A DNA stretch of 41,102 nucleotides from assembly GCA_903823025.1 (NCBI GenBank), contig CAIJRK010000075.1:1-41102 (forward strand), given 5' to 3'. Both the position numbers and the translations under genes were made by a program. A model generated the notes under the pieces. It saw only the letters and a program-made list of their open reading frames with translations. It did not search any database and was not told where the DNA came from. Positions 25,274 through 33,685 of this stretch are shown here, in pieces. Every line of letters begins with the position of its first letter. The stretch's first letter is position 1. The stretch comes from an uncultured beta proteobacterium (lineage in GTDB: Bacteria; Pseudomonadota; Gammaproteobacteria; Burkholderiales; Burkholderiaceae_C).

Positions 25274-26215
25274 ATGATTGTCAGAAGCCGTCCGTCCGGC
25301 ATCAAGATGTTTTTGCTGCTGCGTGGCTCCATCTTGCCAAGGATTCTGCCATCCCTGCTCAGCACCACCTTGATCGCCACACTGGTTACCTTGACGCATG
25401 GCGACCTCTACACGCTCAAGATCACACTGACCACGATTCCCTTCACCTTGATTGGCCTGCCGCTCGCTATCTTTTTGGGCTTTCGCAACACGGCGGCCTA
25501 TGACCGGTTTTGGGAAGCGCGCAAGTTGTGGGGTGAACTGGTGCACAGAAGTCGCAGTTTCTCGCGCCAGTGCCAAAGTTTGATTGCCTTTGCAGAACCC
25601 GCACACGCCGGACTCGGGTTAACCGACACGCGGGTTCGCATGATTTACCGCGCCATTGCGTTCTCACACGCCTTACGACTGCAACTGCGCGACAACGCCG
25701 ATGTGGCCGAACTGAAAGACCTGCTGCTTGAAGCCGAGTGGGAGCAGGTCAAAAAAGCCACCAACAAACCCGATTTTTTGATGCTGAAAATGGGGCAAGA
25801 CTTGGGGCTGTGCGTCCGGGAAGGCCGCATTAACGGCAACCTGGCCGCCAATATCGACACCACCTTGTCCTTCATGGCGGGGGCATCGGGCGGCTGTGAA
25901 CGCATCAAAAGCACGCCAATTCCGTTCTCCTACACGCTGCTGCTGCACCGCACCGCCTATCTCTATTGCTTCTTGCTGCCGTTCGGGCTGGTGGACTCCA
26001 TCGGCTTCATGACGCCGTTTGTGGTCGCCATCGTGGCCTACACGTTTTTCGGGCTGGACGCCTTGGGCGATGAGATTGAAGAACCCTTTGGCGAGGACTC
26101 CAACGACTTGCCTCTGAGCGCCATTTGCCGGGTCATTGAAATCAACCTGCGCGAATCCCTGGGCGATGACAACGTGCCCGCGCCGTTGCGCCCTATTAAT
26201 TACTCCCTGACCTAA
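25274..26215 (+). CDS. bestrophin family (RFP-TM) anion channel protein
   Basis: The 313-residue inner-membrane protein is of the bestrophin/UPF0187 family, pentameric ion channels. Family hallmarks are GLPLAIFLGFRNTAAYDRFW followed by EARKLWGELVHRSRSFSRQC, and the late helix-loop TPFVVAIVAYTFFGLDALGD leading to EIEEPFGEDSNDLPL. Four hydrophobic regions are visible (about 24-43, 50-70, 225-240, 242-262). The transported ion is uncertain. It is divergent from the MarR-type gene, with two operator sites between. Its last 70 bases are the source-like sequence of a fragment at 21149-21193. Confidence 0.88.
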   Translation: MIVRSRPSGIKMFLLLRGSILPRILPSLLSTTLIATLVTLTHGDLYTLKITLTTIPFTLIGLPLAIFLGFRNTAAYDRFWEARKLWGELVHRSRSFSRQCQSLIAFAEPAHAGLGLTDTRVRMIYRAIAFSHALRLQLRDNADVAELKDLLLEAEWEQVKKATNKPDFLMLKMGQDLGLCVREGRINGNLAANIDTTLSFMAGASGGCERIKSTPIPFSYTLLLHRTAYLYCFLLPFGLVDSIGFMTPFVVAIVAYTFFGLDALGDEIEEPFGEDSNDLPLSAICRVIEINLRESLGDDNVPAPLRPINYSLT

Positions 26216-26294
26216 ACGCAGGCAAACCCCACATCATCCGGCATGCTGCGGATAGCTGTACCCCCATCTTGGACGACAACTTAGGAATAAAAAA

Positions 26295-27848
26295 ATGACA
26301 GATGAGTTTCAAAACCGTATCCGCTTACCCGCGTTAAAAGAGCGCGTGACCTCCGCCACAGAGGCTGCGCAATGGATACAAGACGGCATGACCATCGGCA
26401 TGAGTGGTTTCACCCGCGCGGGCGACGCCAAAGTGGTGCCGCTGGCGCTGGCCGAGCGCGCCAGCAAAGAAAAACTGAAAATCACGTTGATGACCGGTGC
26501 CTCGCTGGGCAGTGACGTGGACAGAACGCTGACCGAAGCCGGTGTGCTGGCGCGCCGGATGCCGTTCCAGGCTGACCCGGTGCTGCGCGCCGCCATCAAT
26601 CGCGGCGAAGTGATGTATGTCGATCAACATCTGTCTGAAACGGTTGAGCTGCTGCGCACCGGTCAGATTGCACCGATTGACATCGCCATCATCGAGGCCA
26701 TCGCCATCACCGAAACCGGCGCCATCATTCCCACCACCTCGGTCGGCAACAGTGCCAGTTTTGCGATTTTGGCGGACAAGGTGATTGTTGAAATCAACAT
26801 CACGCAGTCGCTGGCGCTCGAAGGGCTGCACGACATCTTTATCCCCAAACACCGCCCACAACGCGAACCGATTCCGCTGATGACGCCGCGTGACCGAATC
26901 GGCACCACAGCCATCGAGATTGCGCCAGAAAAGATTGTCGCCATCGTTTTTACCGAAAAACTCGATAGCTCTTCGACCATCCTGCCGCCCGATGAAGAAA
27001 CCGCCGCGATTGCCGCGCATCTGGTCGATTTTTTCAAGGAAGAAGTCAAACTGGGTCGGTTGACCGAGAGCTTATTGCCGATGCAAGCCGGGATTGGCAG
27101 CATTGCCAACGCGGTGATGGGCGGTTTTATTGACAGCCCGTTCACGCATTTGCAAATGTATTCCGAAGTGCTGCAAGACTCGACGTTTGATCTGTTCGAC
27201 GCGGGCAAACTTGATTTTGCGTCGGGTTCGTCGATCACGTTATCGGATGCCAAAAGCCGGGAAGTCTTTAGCCATATCGAGAAATACAAAGACCGTTTGG
27301 TGCTGCGCCCGCAAGAGGTCAGCAACCATCCCGAGATCATCCGCCGCTTGGGCATCATCGCCATCAACACCGCGCTGGAGGCCGACATCTACGGCAACGT
27401 GAACTCAACCCACGTGCTGGGCACGCACATGATGAACGGCATTGGCGGCTCGGGCGACTTTGCGCGTAACGCTTACCTATCGGTTTTTGCGACGAAATCC
27501 ATTGCCAAAGGCGGCAAAATTTCGAGCATCGTGCCGATGGTGTCGCACGTTGACCACACCGAACACGATGTGGACATCATCGTGACCGAAGTCGGGTTGG
27601 CTGATTTGCGCGGACTCGCACCGCGGGAGCGCGCCCAAGTCATCATTAACAATTGCGTCGCTGAACCCTATCGGCAAATGCTGCATGACTATGTGACAGA
27701 GGCGAATCAGCATGGCGGGCACACGCCGCATATTCTGGAAAAAGCCCTGTCCTGGCACACCCTTTATCGGGATACCGGCTCGATGCTGACGCCCGCCAAA
27801 AGGCCGGACATCAGCGCGCAAGAAGTGCTGGAGTTTGCCGCCGCCTAA
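26295..27848 (+). CDS. acetyl-CoA hydrolase / succinyl-CoA:acetate CoA-transferase
   Basis: The 517-residue cytoplasmic class I CoA-transferase family protein exchanges CoA between acetyl-CoA and an acid such as succinate. Visible blocks are AAQWIQDGMTIGMSGFTRAG, LMTGASLGSDVDRTLTEAGV, the centre AIGSIANAV-like QAGIGSIANAVMGGFIDSPF with YSEVLQDSTFDLFDAGKLDF, the Gly-rich THMMNGIGGSGDFARNAYLS and EVGLADLRGLAPRERAQVII. Succinyl-CoA:acetate transferases of the SCACT type fit best in length. AGGA lies before the ATG. Its TAA overlaps the stop of the convergent RIO kinase gene. Confidence 0.88.
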   Translation: MTDEFQNRIRLPALKERVTSATEAAQWIQDGMTIGMSGFTRAGDAKVVPLALAERASKEKLKITLMTGASLGSDVDRTLTEAGVLARRMPFQADPVLRAAINRGEVMYVDQHLSETVELLRTGQIAPIDIAIIEAIAITETGAIIPTTSVGNSASFAILADKVIVEINITQSLALEGLHDIFIPKHRPQREPIPLMTPRDRIGTTAIEIAPEKIVAIVFTEKLDSSSTILPPDEETAAIAAHLVDFFKEEVKLGRLTESLLPMQAGIGSIANAVMGGFIDSPFTHLQMYSEVLQDSTFDLFDAGKLDFASGSSITLSDAKSREVFSHIEKYKDRLVLRPQEVSNHPEIIRRLGIIAINTALEADIYGNVNSTHVLGTHMMNGIGGSGDFARNAYLSVFATKSIAKGGKISSIVPMVSHVDHTEHDVDIIVTEVGLADLRGLAPRERAQVIINNCVAEPYRQMLHDYVTEANQHGGHTPHILEKALSWHTLYRDTGSMLTPAKRPDISAQEVLEFAAA

Positions 27849-28687
27849 AGTCCCATGCGCAGACGGCGCGCCGCGTCTTCGGCGCGGGCGTCGTCAATCT
27901 CGCGCATCAGCCCGCCGACATCGACCGCCCCGGCTTTGCGCTGGAAACGGCCGGTCAGCACCGTATCAGGCTGCAACACGCCGCGCTGGTACAAGTCCCA
28001 GATTTCGGGGCCAAAGTCGGTTGGCAGCAACTCAGGGGCCGACTGGCCAAAGAAGTTGCGTAAATTGGCGACATCGCGCAACAACATACGTTGCGCGTGG
28101 TTGTTGCCCGCCGCGTCCACCGCCTGCGGCAAATCAATAATCACCGGGCCATCGGGGGCCAGCAGAATGTTGAACTCGGACAAATCGCCATGCACCACGC
28201 CCGCGCATAGCATCCGTATCACCTCGATTAACAGCGCCGCATGGTGCGTCCGCGCCTCTTGCGGCGTGAGCACTACATCATTGAGACGTGGGGCGGCGTC
28301 GCCATGGGCGTCGGTGACCAACTCCATCAGCAGGACGCCTTCAAAAAAGTTGTGGGGTTTGGGCACGCGCACACCCGCGTCGGCGAGCCGGTAGAGCGCA
28401 TCCACCTCGGCGCTTTGCCAGGCGGCCTCTTGCGCCTCGCGGCCAAAACGGGTGCCTTTGGCCATGGCGCGGGCTTGGCGCGTGTTCTTGACCTTGCGGT
28501 TTTCGGTGTAGTCCACCGCTTGACGAAAGCTGCGGTTCGTCGCCTCTTTATAAATTTTGGCGCAATAGGTGTCGTCGCCGCTGCGCACCACATAAACCTC
28601 GGCCTCTTTGCCGCTCATTAACTGGCGCACTACGGAGTCAATCAGGCCTTCTTCAATCAGCGTTTGGAGTCTTTTGGGTGGTTTCAT
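27845..28687 (-). CDS. RIO-type serine protein kinase
   Basis: The 280-residue atypical protein kinase of the RIO1 family, a group shared by archaea, eukaryotes and some Proteobacteria, starts MKPPKRLQTLIEEGLIDSVV. It carries the nucleotide loop GKEAEVYVVRSGDDTYCAKI with its Lys, the catalytic loop VVHGDLSEFNILLAPDG and the metal-binding IDLPQAVDA. Bacterial targets are poorly known. ATG at 28687 is chosen; a longer start to 28804 adds 39 residues of unrelated composition. Its TAG (27845-27847) and the TAA of the CoA-transferase gene overlap on opposite strands, so no terminator fits between them. Confidence 0.9.
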   Translation of the reverse strand: MKPPKRLQTLIEEGLIDSVVRQLMSGKEAEVYVVRSGDDTYCAKIYKEATNRSFRQAVDYTENRKVKNTRQARAMAKGTRFGREAQEAAWQSAEVDALYRLADAGVRVPKPHNFFEGVLLMELVTDAHGDAAPRLNDVVLTPQEARTHHAALLIEVIRMLCAGVVHGDLSEFNILLAPDGPVIIDLPQAVDAAGNNHAQRMLLRDVANLRNFFGQSAPELLPTDFGPEIWDLYQRGVLQPDTVLTGRFQRKAGAVDVGGLMREIDDARAEDAARRLRMGL

Positions 28688-28829
28688 GGGAGGCCATTTT
28701 GCACTGGGTTTTGAGCGGCCATGATACGGCCCGTCTATATACTCGCACGCGGGAGTTTTATGACCACGCGGGCAACGATCTTCGTGGCATTTCTGCAGAC
28801 CCAAGACCTATCTCAAGGTACACACCAAC

Positions 28830-31619
28830 ATGGTTGTGACGATTTCACCGCGACATTCTGTCAAAACCAGAATCACCCTGGCCTCGCTGGCTATTTTCCT
28901 GGTCAGCATTTGGTTATTGGCGTTTTACATCAGCCAGATGCTGCGCCAGGACATGACGCGCTTATTGGGAGAGCAGCAGTTTTCAACCACCGCGCTGGTG
29001 GCCACGCAGGTCAACCAAGAACTGGCTTTGCGGGTTAACGCCCTGGAGTTGGTGGCCCGCGCCCTGACACCGGACTTACTTGAAAACCCACCCGCCCTGA
29101 AAAAGTTTCTGGATGATCGCATTGTGTTGCTCACGCTGTTCAATGCCGGCTCGCATGTGGTGGGTCGCAACGGGGTCGTGATGGCCGACGTGTCAGATGT
29201 GGCCAACCGCGTTGGCACCGACTACTCCCGAGGTCTCGGGATTCAAGCCGCCATGACTGAGGAGAAAACCACCATTGGCAACCCCGTCATGGGCTTGCTG
29301 CTGAAGCGCCCTATTTTTTCTATTTCGACGCCTTTGCGCGATGTGCAGGGTCGCGTCATCGGCGCCTTGACGGGGGTCACAGATTTGGACAAACCCAGTT
29401 TTCTGGATCTGATTTCAGGAAGCCGCTACGGCCAAACTGGCGGCTTCTTTCTAGTGGCTCAAAATGATCGGCGCATCATCACCGCGTCCGGTAAACGCCA
29501 TGTCATGCAAGCCCTGCCAGCGTCTGGCGTCAATCCGGTCATAGACCGTTTTCTTCAGGGCTTTGAAGGCTCGTCGGTGGTTGCCACGCCTAATCCGCTG
29601 GACGTTGAAGTTTTGAGCGCGGTGAAAGCCGTGCCGCTGTCGGACTGGCTGGTGGCGACCGTTTTGCCCACCGCTGAGGCGTTTGCACCGATACACGACT
29701 TGCAACAACACATGCTGTTGGCGACAATTTTTCTCACAGTGCTGGCCGCCGGGTTGACTTGGTGGCTGCTGGGGCGACAACTGGCGCCTTTGCTGAATGC
29801 AGCTAAAACATTGGCTCACCAAGATGAGACCCAACAGCCACACCAGCCTTTGCCCATTGCCTACCCCGATGAAATCGGCGAACTGATTACCGGGTTTAAC
29901 CGGGTGCTTGATACCTTGGCGCAGCGCGAGGCGTTGCTCAGGCAAATTCTGAACACCTCAAGCGTGGCGATTTTTTTCATTGATGACCAGGGGTGCATCC
30001 AGCAAGCCAATCAACGCATGGCCGAGATGTTTGGGCTACCGCTCAACCAACTGGAAGGCTTGCCCTACACGTCCTTGATTCATCCCTCAGAGCGGCACAT
30101 CGGGCAGCAAAAAATGTTGGCCTTGCTGGTCAGTGAGATCGAATCGGTCGATTTGGATCGCCTCTACCAACGCGCTGATCAGACCGAGTTTTGGGGCCAC
30201 CTGACGGGTCAGCGTTTCTATGACGCCCAGGGCAAAAAATCGGGGCTGGTGGGGGTCATCATCGACATTACGCAGCGCAAGGCCGACGAGGCCGAGATCA
30301 GGAGTCTCGCTTTTTTTGATCCTCTGACCAGTCTGCCTAATCGCCGACTCCTGCTGGACCGGCTGACTCATGCCCTGACAGGCGCCTTGCGTCACCATCG
30401 CTATGGCGCGCTGTTGTTTATTGATCTGGACAACTTCAAAACCATCAACGACACGCTCGGCCATGACAAGGGCGACTTGTTGCTGCAACAAGTGGCACGG
30501 CGTTTGTCCGCGTGCATCCGCGACAGTGACACCGTGGCCCGTTTGGGAGGCGATGAGTTTGTGGTGATGCTGGAAGACTTGAGTGAGGACATCAAAGAAG
30601 CCACTGAGCAAGCCGCCGGCGTGGGTGAAAAAATTCGGCACGCCCTGAATCAGTCCTACCAACTCAACAACAACGCCCATCACAGCACCCCCAGCATCGG
30701 CATTACCCTGTTTGGCGACCAGCCGGAAACGATTGATGAGCCGTTGAAACGGGCTGATCTGGCGATGTACCAAGCCAAGGCTGCCGGACGTAACGCGGTG
30801 TGCTTCTTTGAGCCGCAGATGCAGGCCGTCGTCACCACACGCGCTGAACTGGAGACGCATTTGCATGAAGCGATTGCAAAAAAACAGTTCGTCCTTTACT
30901 ACCAGGCGCAAGTCGCCAGCGATCATCGGCTAACCGGTGCCGAAGCTTTGGTGCGCTGGTTACACCCCGAACGTGGCATGGTCTCGCCCGCTGAATTTAT
31001 TCCGCTGGCTGAAGAATCCGGCCTGATCTTGCCCCTGGGCGCCTGGGTGCTGGAGACCGCGTGCACCCAGCTGGCCTTGTGGGGTCATCAGGCCAGCATG
31101 GCGCACCTCACGCTGGCTGTTAACGTCAGCGCCCGGCAGTTTTTACAGCCTGATTTTGTCGAGCAAGTGCTGGCCATGTTGACACGCACAGGCGCCAACC
31201 CGCAACACCTCAAGCTGGAGCTGACCGAAAGCCTGATGGTCTCCAACGTGGAAGATGTGATTGCCAAGATGATGGCGCTCAAGACGCTGGGTGTCGGCTT
31301 TTCGCTGGACGACTTTGGCACCGGTTATTCATCCTTGGCCTACTTGAAACGGCTGCCGCTGGATCAGCTCAAAATTGACCAGGGCTTTGTGCGCGACATC
31401 TTGATCGACCCTAACGACGCCGCTATTGCCAAGATGGTGGTGGCGCTCGCCAACAGCATGGGGCTGGCCGTGATTGCCGAAGGCGTTGAGACGGAAGAGC
31501 AGCGCTGCTTTCTGGCTGAACAGGGTTGTCATGCTTACCAAGGCTACTTATTCAGTCGGCCCTTGCCGCTGGCTGAGTTTGAGCACTTTGTCACCTTGTC
31601 TTTGTCACTCCCTCTTTAA
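28830..31619 (+). CDS. membrane GGDEF-EAL protein with periplasmic dCache and PAS domains
   Basis: This 929-residue protein turns cyclic di-GMP over in response to signals. In order it has TM1 (about 15-35), a periplasmic dCache-type sensor (40-285), TM2 (295-315), a HAMP-like linker, a PAS domain (about 370-490), a GGDEF domain (Gly573-Phe577 in RLGGDEFVVML) and an EAL domain (Glu705-Leu707 in GAEALVRW; also SLDDFGTGYSSLAYLKRLP). Both catalytic signatures are intact, so both synthesis and breakdown are possible. The ATG follows AAGGT at about 9 bases. Upstream is the divergent RIO kinase gene. Confidence 0.9.
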   Translation: MVVTISPRHSVKTRITLASLAIFLVSIWLLAFYISQMLRQDMTRLLGEQQFSTTALVATQVNQELALRVNALELVARALTPDLLENPPALKKFLDDRIVLLTLFNAGSHVVGRNGVVMADVSDVANRVGTDYSRGLGIQAAMTEEKTTIGNPVMGLLLKRPIFSISTPLRDVQGRVIGALTGVTDLDKPSFLDLISGSRYGQTGGFFLVAQNDRRIITASGKRHVMQALPASGVNPVIDRFLQGFEGSSVVATPNPLDVEVLSAVKAVPLSDWLVATVLPTAEAFAPIHDLQQHMLLATIFLTVLAAGLTWWLLGRQLAPLLNAAKTLAHQDETQQPHQPLPIAYPDEIGELITGFNRVLDTLAQREALLRQILNTSSVAIFFIDDQGCIQQANQRMAEMFGLPLNQLEGLPYTSLIHPSERHIGQQKMLALLVSEIESVDLDRLYQRADQTEFWGHLTGQRFYDAQGKKSGLVGVIIDITQRKADEAEIRSLAFFDPLTSLPNRRLLLDRLTHALTGALRHHRYGALLFIDLDNFKTINDTLGHDKGDLLLQQVARRLSACIRDSDTVARLGGDEFVVMLEDLSEDIKEATEQAAGVGEKIRHALNQSYQLNNNAHHSTPSIGITLFGDQPETIDEPLKRADLAMYQAKAAGRNAVCFFEPQMQAVVTTRAELETHLHEAIAKKQFVLYYQAQVASDHRLTGAEALVRWLHPERGMVSPAEFIPLAEESGLILPLGAWVLETACTQLALWGHQASMAHLTLAVNVSARQFLQPDFVEQVLAMLTRTGANPQHLKLELTESLMVSNVEDVIAKMMALKTLGVGFSLDDFGTGYSSLAYLKRLPLDQLKIDQGFVRDILIDPNDAAIAKMVVALANSMGLAVIAEGVETEEQRCFLAEQGCHAYQGYLFSRPLPLAEFEHFVTLSLSLPL

Positions 31620-31658
31620 GTTCAAATTAATCGAATTGAAACTTCAATTCAATTGAAC
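31620..31658. terminator. AT-rich nested hairpin after the GGDEF-EAL gene
   Basis: Nested inverted repeats GTTCAA/TTGAAC and AATTGAA/TTCAATT start at the stop codon of the GGDEF-EAL gene. The hairpin is AT-rich, and no T-run follows, so termination is tentative. Confidence 0.35.
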
Positions 31659-31736
31659 ATATTTAAATGCGTTGACCTCTAAACTTGGCTCAATCCACCG
31701 GTTTGCCCCGACTGAGTCCACTTTAGAAAGTCCACC

Positions 31737-32315
31737 GTGACCCCTACGTTTCCCTCTGAAAAAGCGCCCGCTAAGACGCGCTACACACGACTCGCCATCG
31801 TGCTGCACTGGCTGCTGGCGCTGGCTATTTTGGGCATTTTTGCGGTCGGCTTTTACATGGCTGATCTGCCGTTTTCACCTTGGCGCCTGAAACTTTACAA
31901 CTGGCACAAATGGGCGGGCGTCACCTTTTTGGCGCTGACCGTGTTGCGTCTGTTGTGGCGCGTCACGCACCGCCCCCCGGCGTTGCCAGCGGCCATCACA
32001 CAAGCCATGCCCACTTGGCAAATGCGGGCTTATCACGCCACGCATTACCTGTTGTACGCTCTGTTCTTTGCCGTGCCCCTGGTCGGTTGGGCCTACAGCT
32101 CGGCGGCAGGTTTTCCGATTGTGTGGTTCGGTGTTGTGTCCTTGCCTGATCTGTTGCCCGTCAACAAAGACCTGGCGGCGCTGATCAAACCTTGGCATGA
32201 AATTTTTGCCTATGCGTTGATCGCCTTAGCAGGCCTGCATATCGCGGCAGCGCTTAAACACCATTGGCTAGACCGCGATGGTTTGTTGTCCCGCATGATG
32301 CCCGGGCGTTCCTGA
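31737..32315 (+). CDS. cytochrome b561
   Basis: The 192-residue di-heme b-type cytochrome of the inner membrane has four transmembrane helices (about 19-41, 53-70, 100-120, 155-175). Conserved His ligands are visible in IVLHWLLALAIL, NWHKWAGVTFLAL, YHATHYLLYALFF and KPWHEIFAYALIALAGLHIA. It relays electrons from quinol to a periplasmic partner. The start is GTG at 31737. Two YceI genes follow on the same strand, the usual cytochrome b561-YceI arrangement, suggesting a common job with an isoprenoid-binding partner. Confidence 0.9.
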   Translation: MTPTFPSEKAPAKTRYTRLAIVLHWLLALAILGIFAVGFYMADLPFSPWRLKLYNWHKWAGVTFLALTVLRLLWRVTHRPPALPAAITQAMPTWQMRAYHATHYLLYALFFAVPLVGWAYSSAAGFPIVWFGVVSLPDLLPVNKDLAALIKPWHEIFAYALIALAGLHIAAALKHHWLDRDGLLSRMMPGRS

Positions 32316-32346
32316 ACACATTTTTTGAAAACTTTTGAGAACTTTT

Positions 32347-32919
32347 ATGAAATTTTCAGCCCTCCTTTTGCCGCTGGCAGCCAGCTTGTTCACCCTCACG
32401 GCCTTGCCCGCAGCAGCCCAGCAAAAACTATTACCCGCCCAAAGCGACATTGCTTTTGAATTCAAACAAATGGGGGTGCCGGTTCAAGGACATTTCAAGA
32501 AGTTTGAAGCGCAGATCAGCTTTGATGCCGCCAAGCCCGCCGCAAACAAAGTCGCCTTCACTGTGGATATGGCCAGCGCCACACTCGGCGCACCCGAAAC
32601 CGATGCCGAGTTGCCCAAAGCGGTTTGGTTCAACACGGCCAAGTTCGCGCAGGCCACCTTTGCCTCGTCCAGTTTCAAAGCGCTCGGCGGTGGCAAATAT
32701 GAAGTGGCTGGCAAGCTCAACATCAAAGGCCAGTCGCAAGACATCGTCGTGCCGCTGACCATGACGCAAAGCGGCGCCACCACGACGGTGACCGGCCTGT
32801 TTCCTATCAAGCGCCTGACCTTCAAGATTGGCGAAAACGAGTGGGCCGACACCTCACTGGTGGCCAACGATGTGCAAGTTAAATTCAAGCTCGCTTTAAG
32901 CGGCATTGGCAAGTTCTAA
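32347..32919 (+). CDS. YceI family periplasmic protein (first copy)
   Basis: The 190-residue exported protein has a signal peptide (1-24, LLLPLAASLFTLTALPAAAQ) and the YceI lipocalin-like beta barrel that binds polyprenoid or quinone-like lipids: SDIAFEFKQMGVPVQGHFKK, FNTAKFAQATFASSSFKALG, YEVAGKLNIKGQSQDIVVPL. ATG at 32347 is preferred over an in-frame TTG four codons earlier. It lies 31 bases after cytochrome b561 and 60 bases before a second YceI gene. The paralogues differ strongly, so the duplication is old. Confidence 0.9.
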   Translation: MKFSALLLPLAASLFTLTALPAAAQQKLLPAQSDIAFEFKQMGVPVQGHFKKFEAQISFDAAKPAANKVAFTVDMASATLGAPETDAELPKAVWFNTAKFAQATFASSSFKALGGGKYEVAGKLNIKGQSQDIVVPLTMTQSGATTTVTGLFPIKRLTFKIGENEWADTSLVANDVQVKFKLALSGIGKF

Positions 32920-32979
32920 AGCGTCTTCTTTCCAACGTCCCAACCCTGTTCCTAACCTCTTTTATATTGGAGTTTTCCT

Positions 32980-33561
32980 ATGCGTTTATCTGTTATTTCT
33001 CTGGCCGCTGCCGCTACCCTGATCGCTGGTGCAGCTCAGGCGCAAACCCCTTCAACCACCTTCGCGCTGGACCCGACCCACACGTTTGTGACGTTCGAGA
33101 TCGCTCACTTTGGCACCTCCACCAACCGGGGCCGTTTTGACAAAAAAGAAGGCACCGTGCAGTTTGATCGTGCAGGCAAAACCGGTCAGGTCAACATCGT
33201 CATCGACACCACCTCCATCAACACCGGCACGGCGGCCTTCAACAAGCACCTGCAAAGCGAGGACTTGTTCAACGTCACCCAGTTCCCCACTGCCACGTTT
33301 GCCTCCAAACAATTCAGCTTTAGCGGCGATAAAGTAACAGAAATTGCAGGCACTCTGACGCTCCTCGGCAAGACCCAACCCGTCACGCTCAAGGCCACCA
33401 ACTTCAACTGCTATGACAGTCCTATGCTCAAGCGCGAAGTGTGCGGCGGCGATTTTGAAACCACCATTGACCGCACCCAGTTCGGCATGAACTACGGCAT
33501 TGATTGGGGCTTCCCCAAGAACGTGCGTTTGCTGGTGCAAGTTGAAGCCGTCAAACAATAA
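32980..33561 (+). CDS. YceI family periplasmic protein (second copy)
   Basis: The 193-residue exported protein has a signal peptide (1-21, AAAATLIAGAAQAQ). The YceI barrel shows FALDPTHTFVTFEIAHFGTS, GRFDKKEGTVQFDRAGKTGQ and FNVTQFPTATFASKQFSFSG; the Cys pair in NCYDSPMLKREVCGGDFETT is absent from the first copy. The classical YceI start DPTHTFV is present. TTGGAG lies 6-11 bases before the ATG. It ends 10 bases before a 60-base palindrome and closes the cytochrome b561-YceI cluster. Confidence 0.92.
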   Translation: MRLSVISLAAAATLIAGAAQAQTPSTTFALDPTHTFVTFEIAHFGTSTNRGRFDKKEGTVQFDRAGKTGQVNIVIDTTSINTGTAAFNKHLQSEDLFNVTQFPTATFASKQFSFSGDKVTEIAGTLTLLGKTQPVTLKATNFNCYDSPMLKREVCGGDFETTIDRTQFGMNYGIDWGFPKNVRLLVQVEAVKQ

Positions 33562-33571
33562 TTTTTGAACT

Positions 33572-33631
33572 ACCGCCTCAGCCAGATGTTTCAGACGCTA
33601 CGGCGTCTGCAAACGCTGATGGCGAGGCGGT
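33572..33631. repeat. 60-bp imperfect palindrome after the second yceI gene
   Basis: ACCGCCTC-A-GCCA pairs with TGGCGAGGCGGT at the ends, and GTTTCAGACGC pairs with GCGTCTGCAAAC inside, around a TACG loop. This gives a stem of roughly 23 pairs with small bulges. No T-run follows, so it may be a folded repeat element rather than a simple terminator. Confidence 0.6.
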
Positions 33632-33685
33632 TGCAATAGGCAAGAAGTCGCTGAATGGTTAATAGATTCACCTGACAATAAAGGC

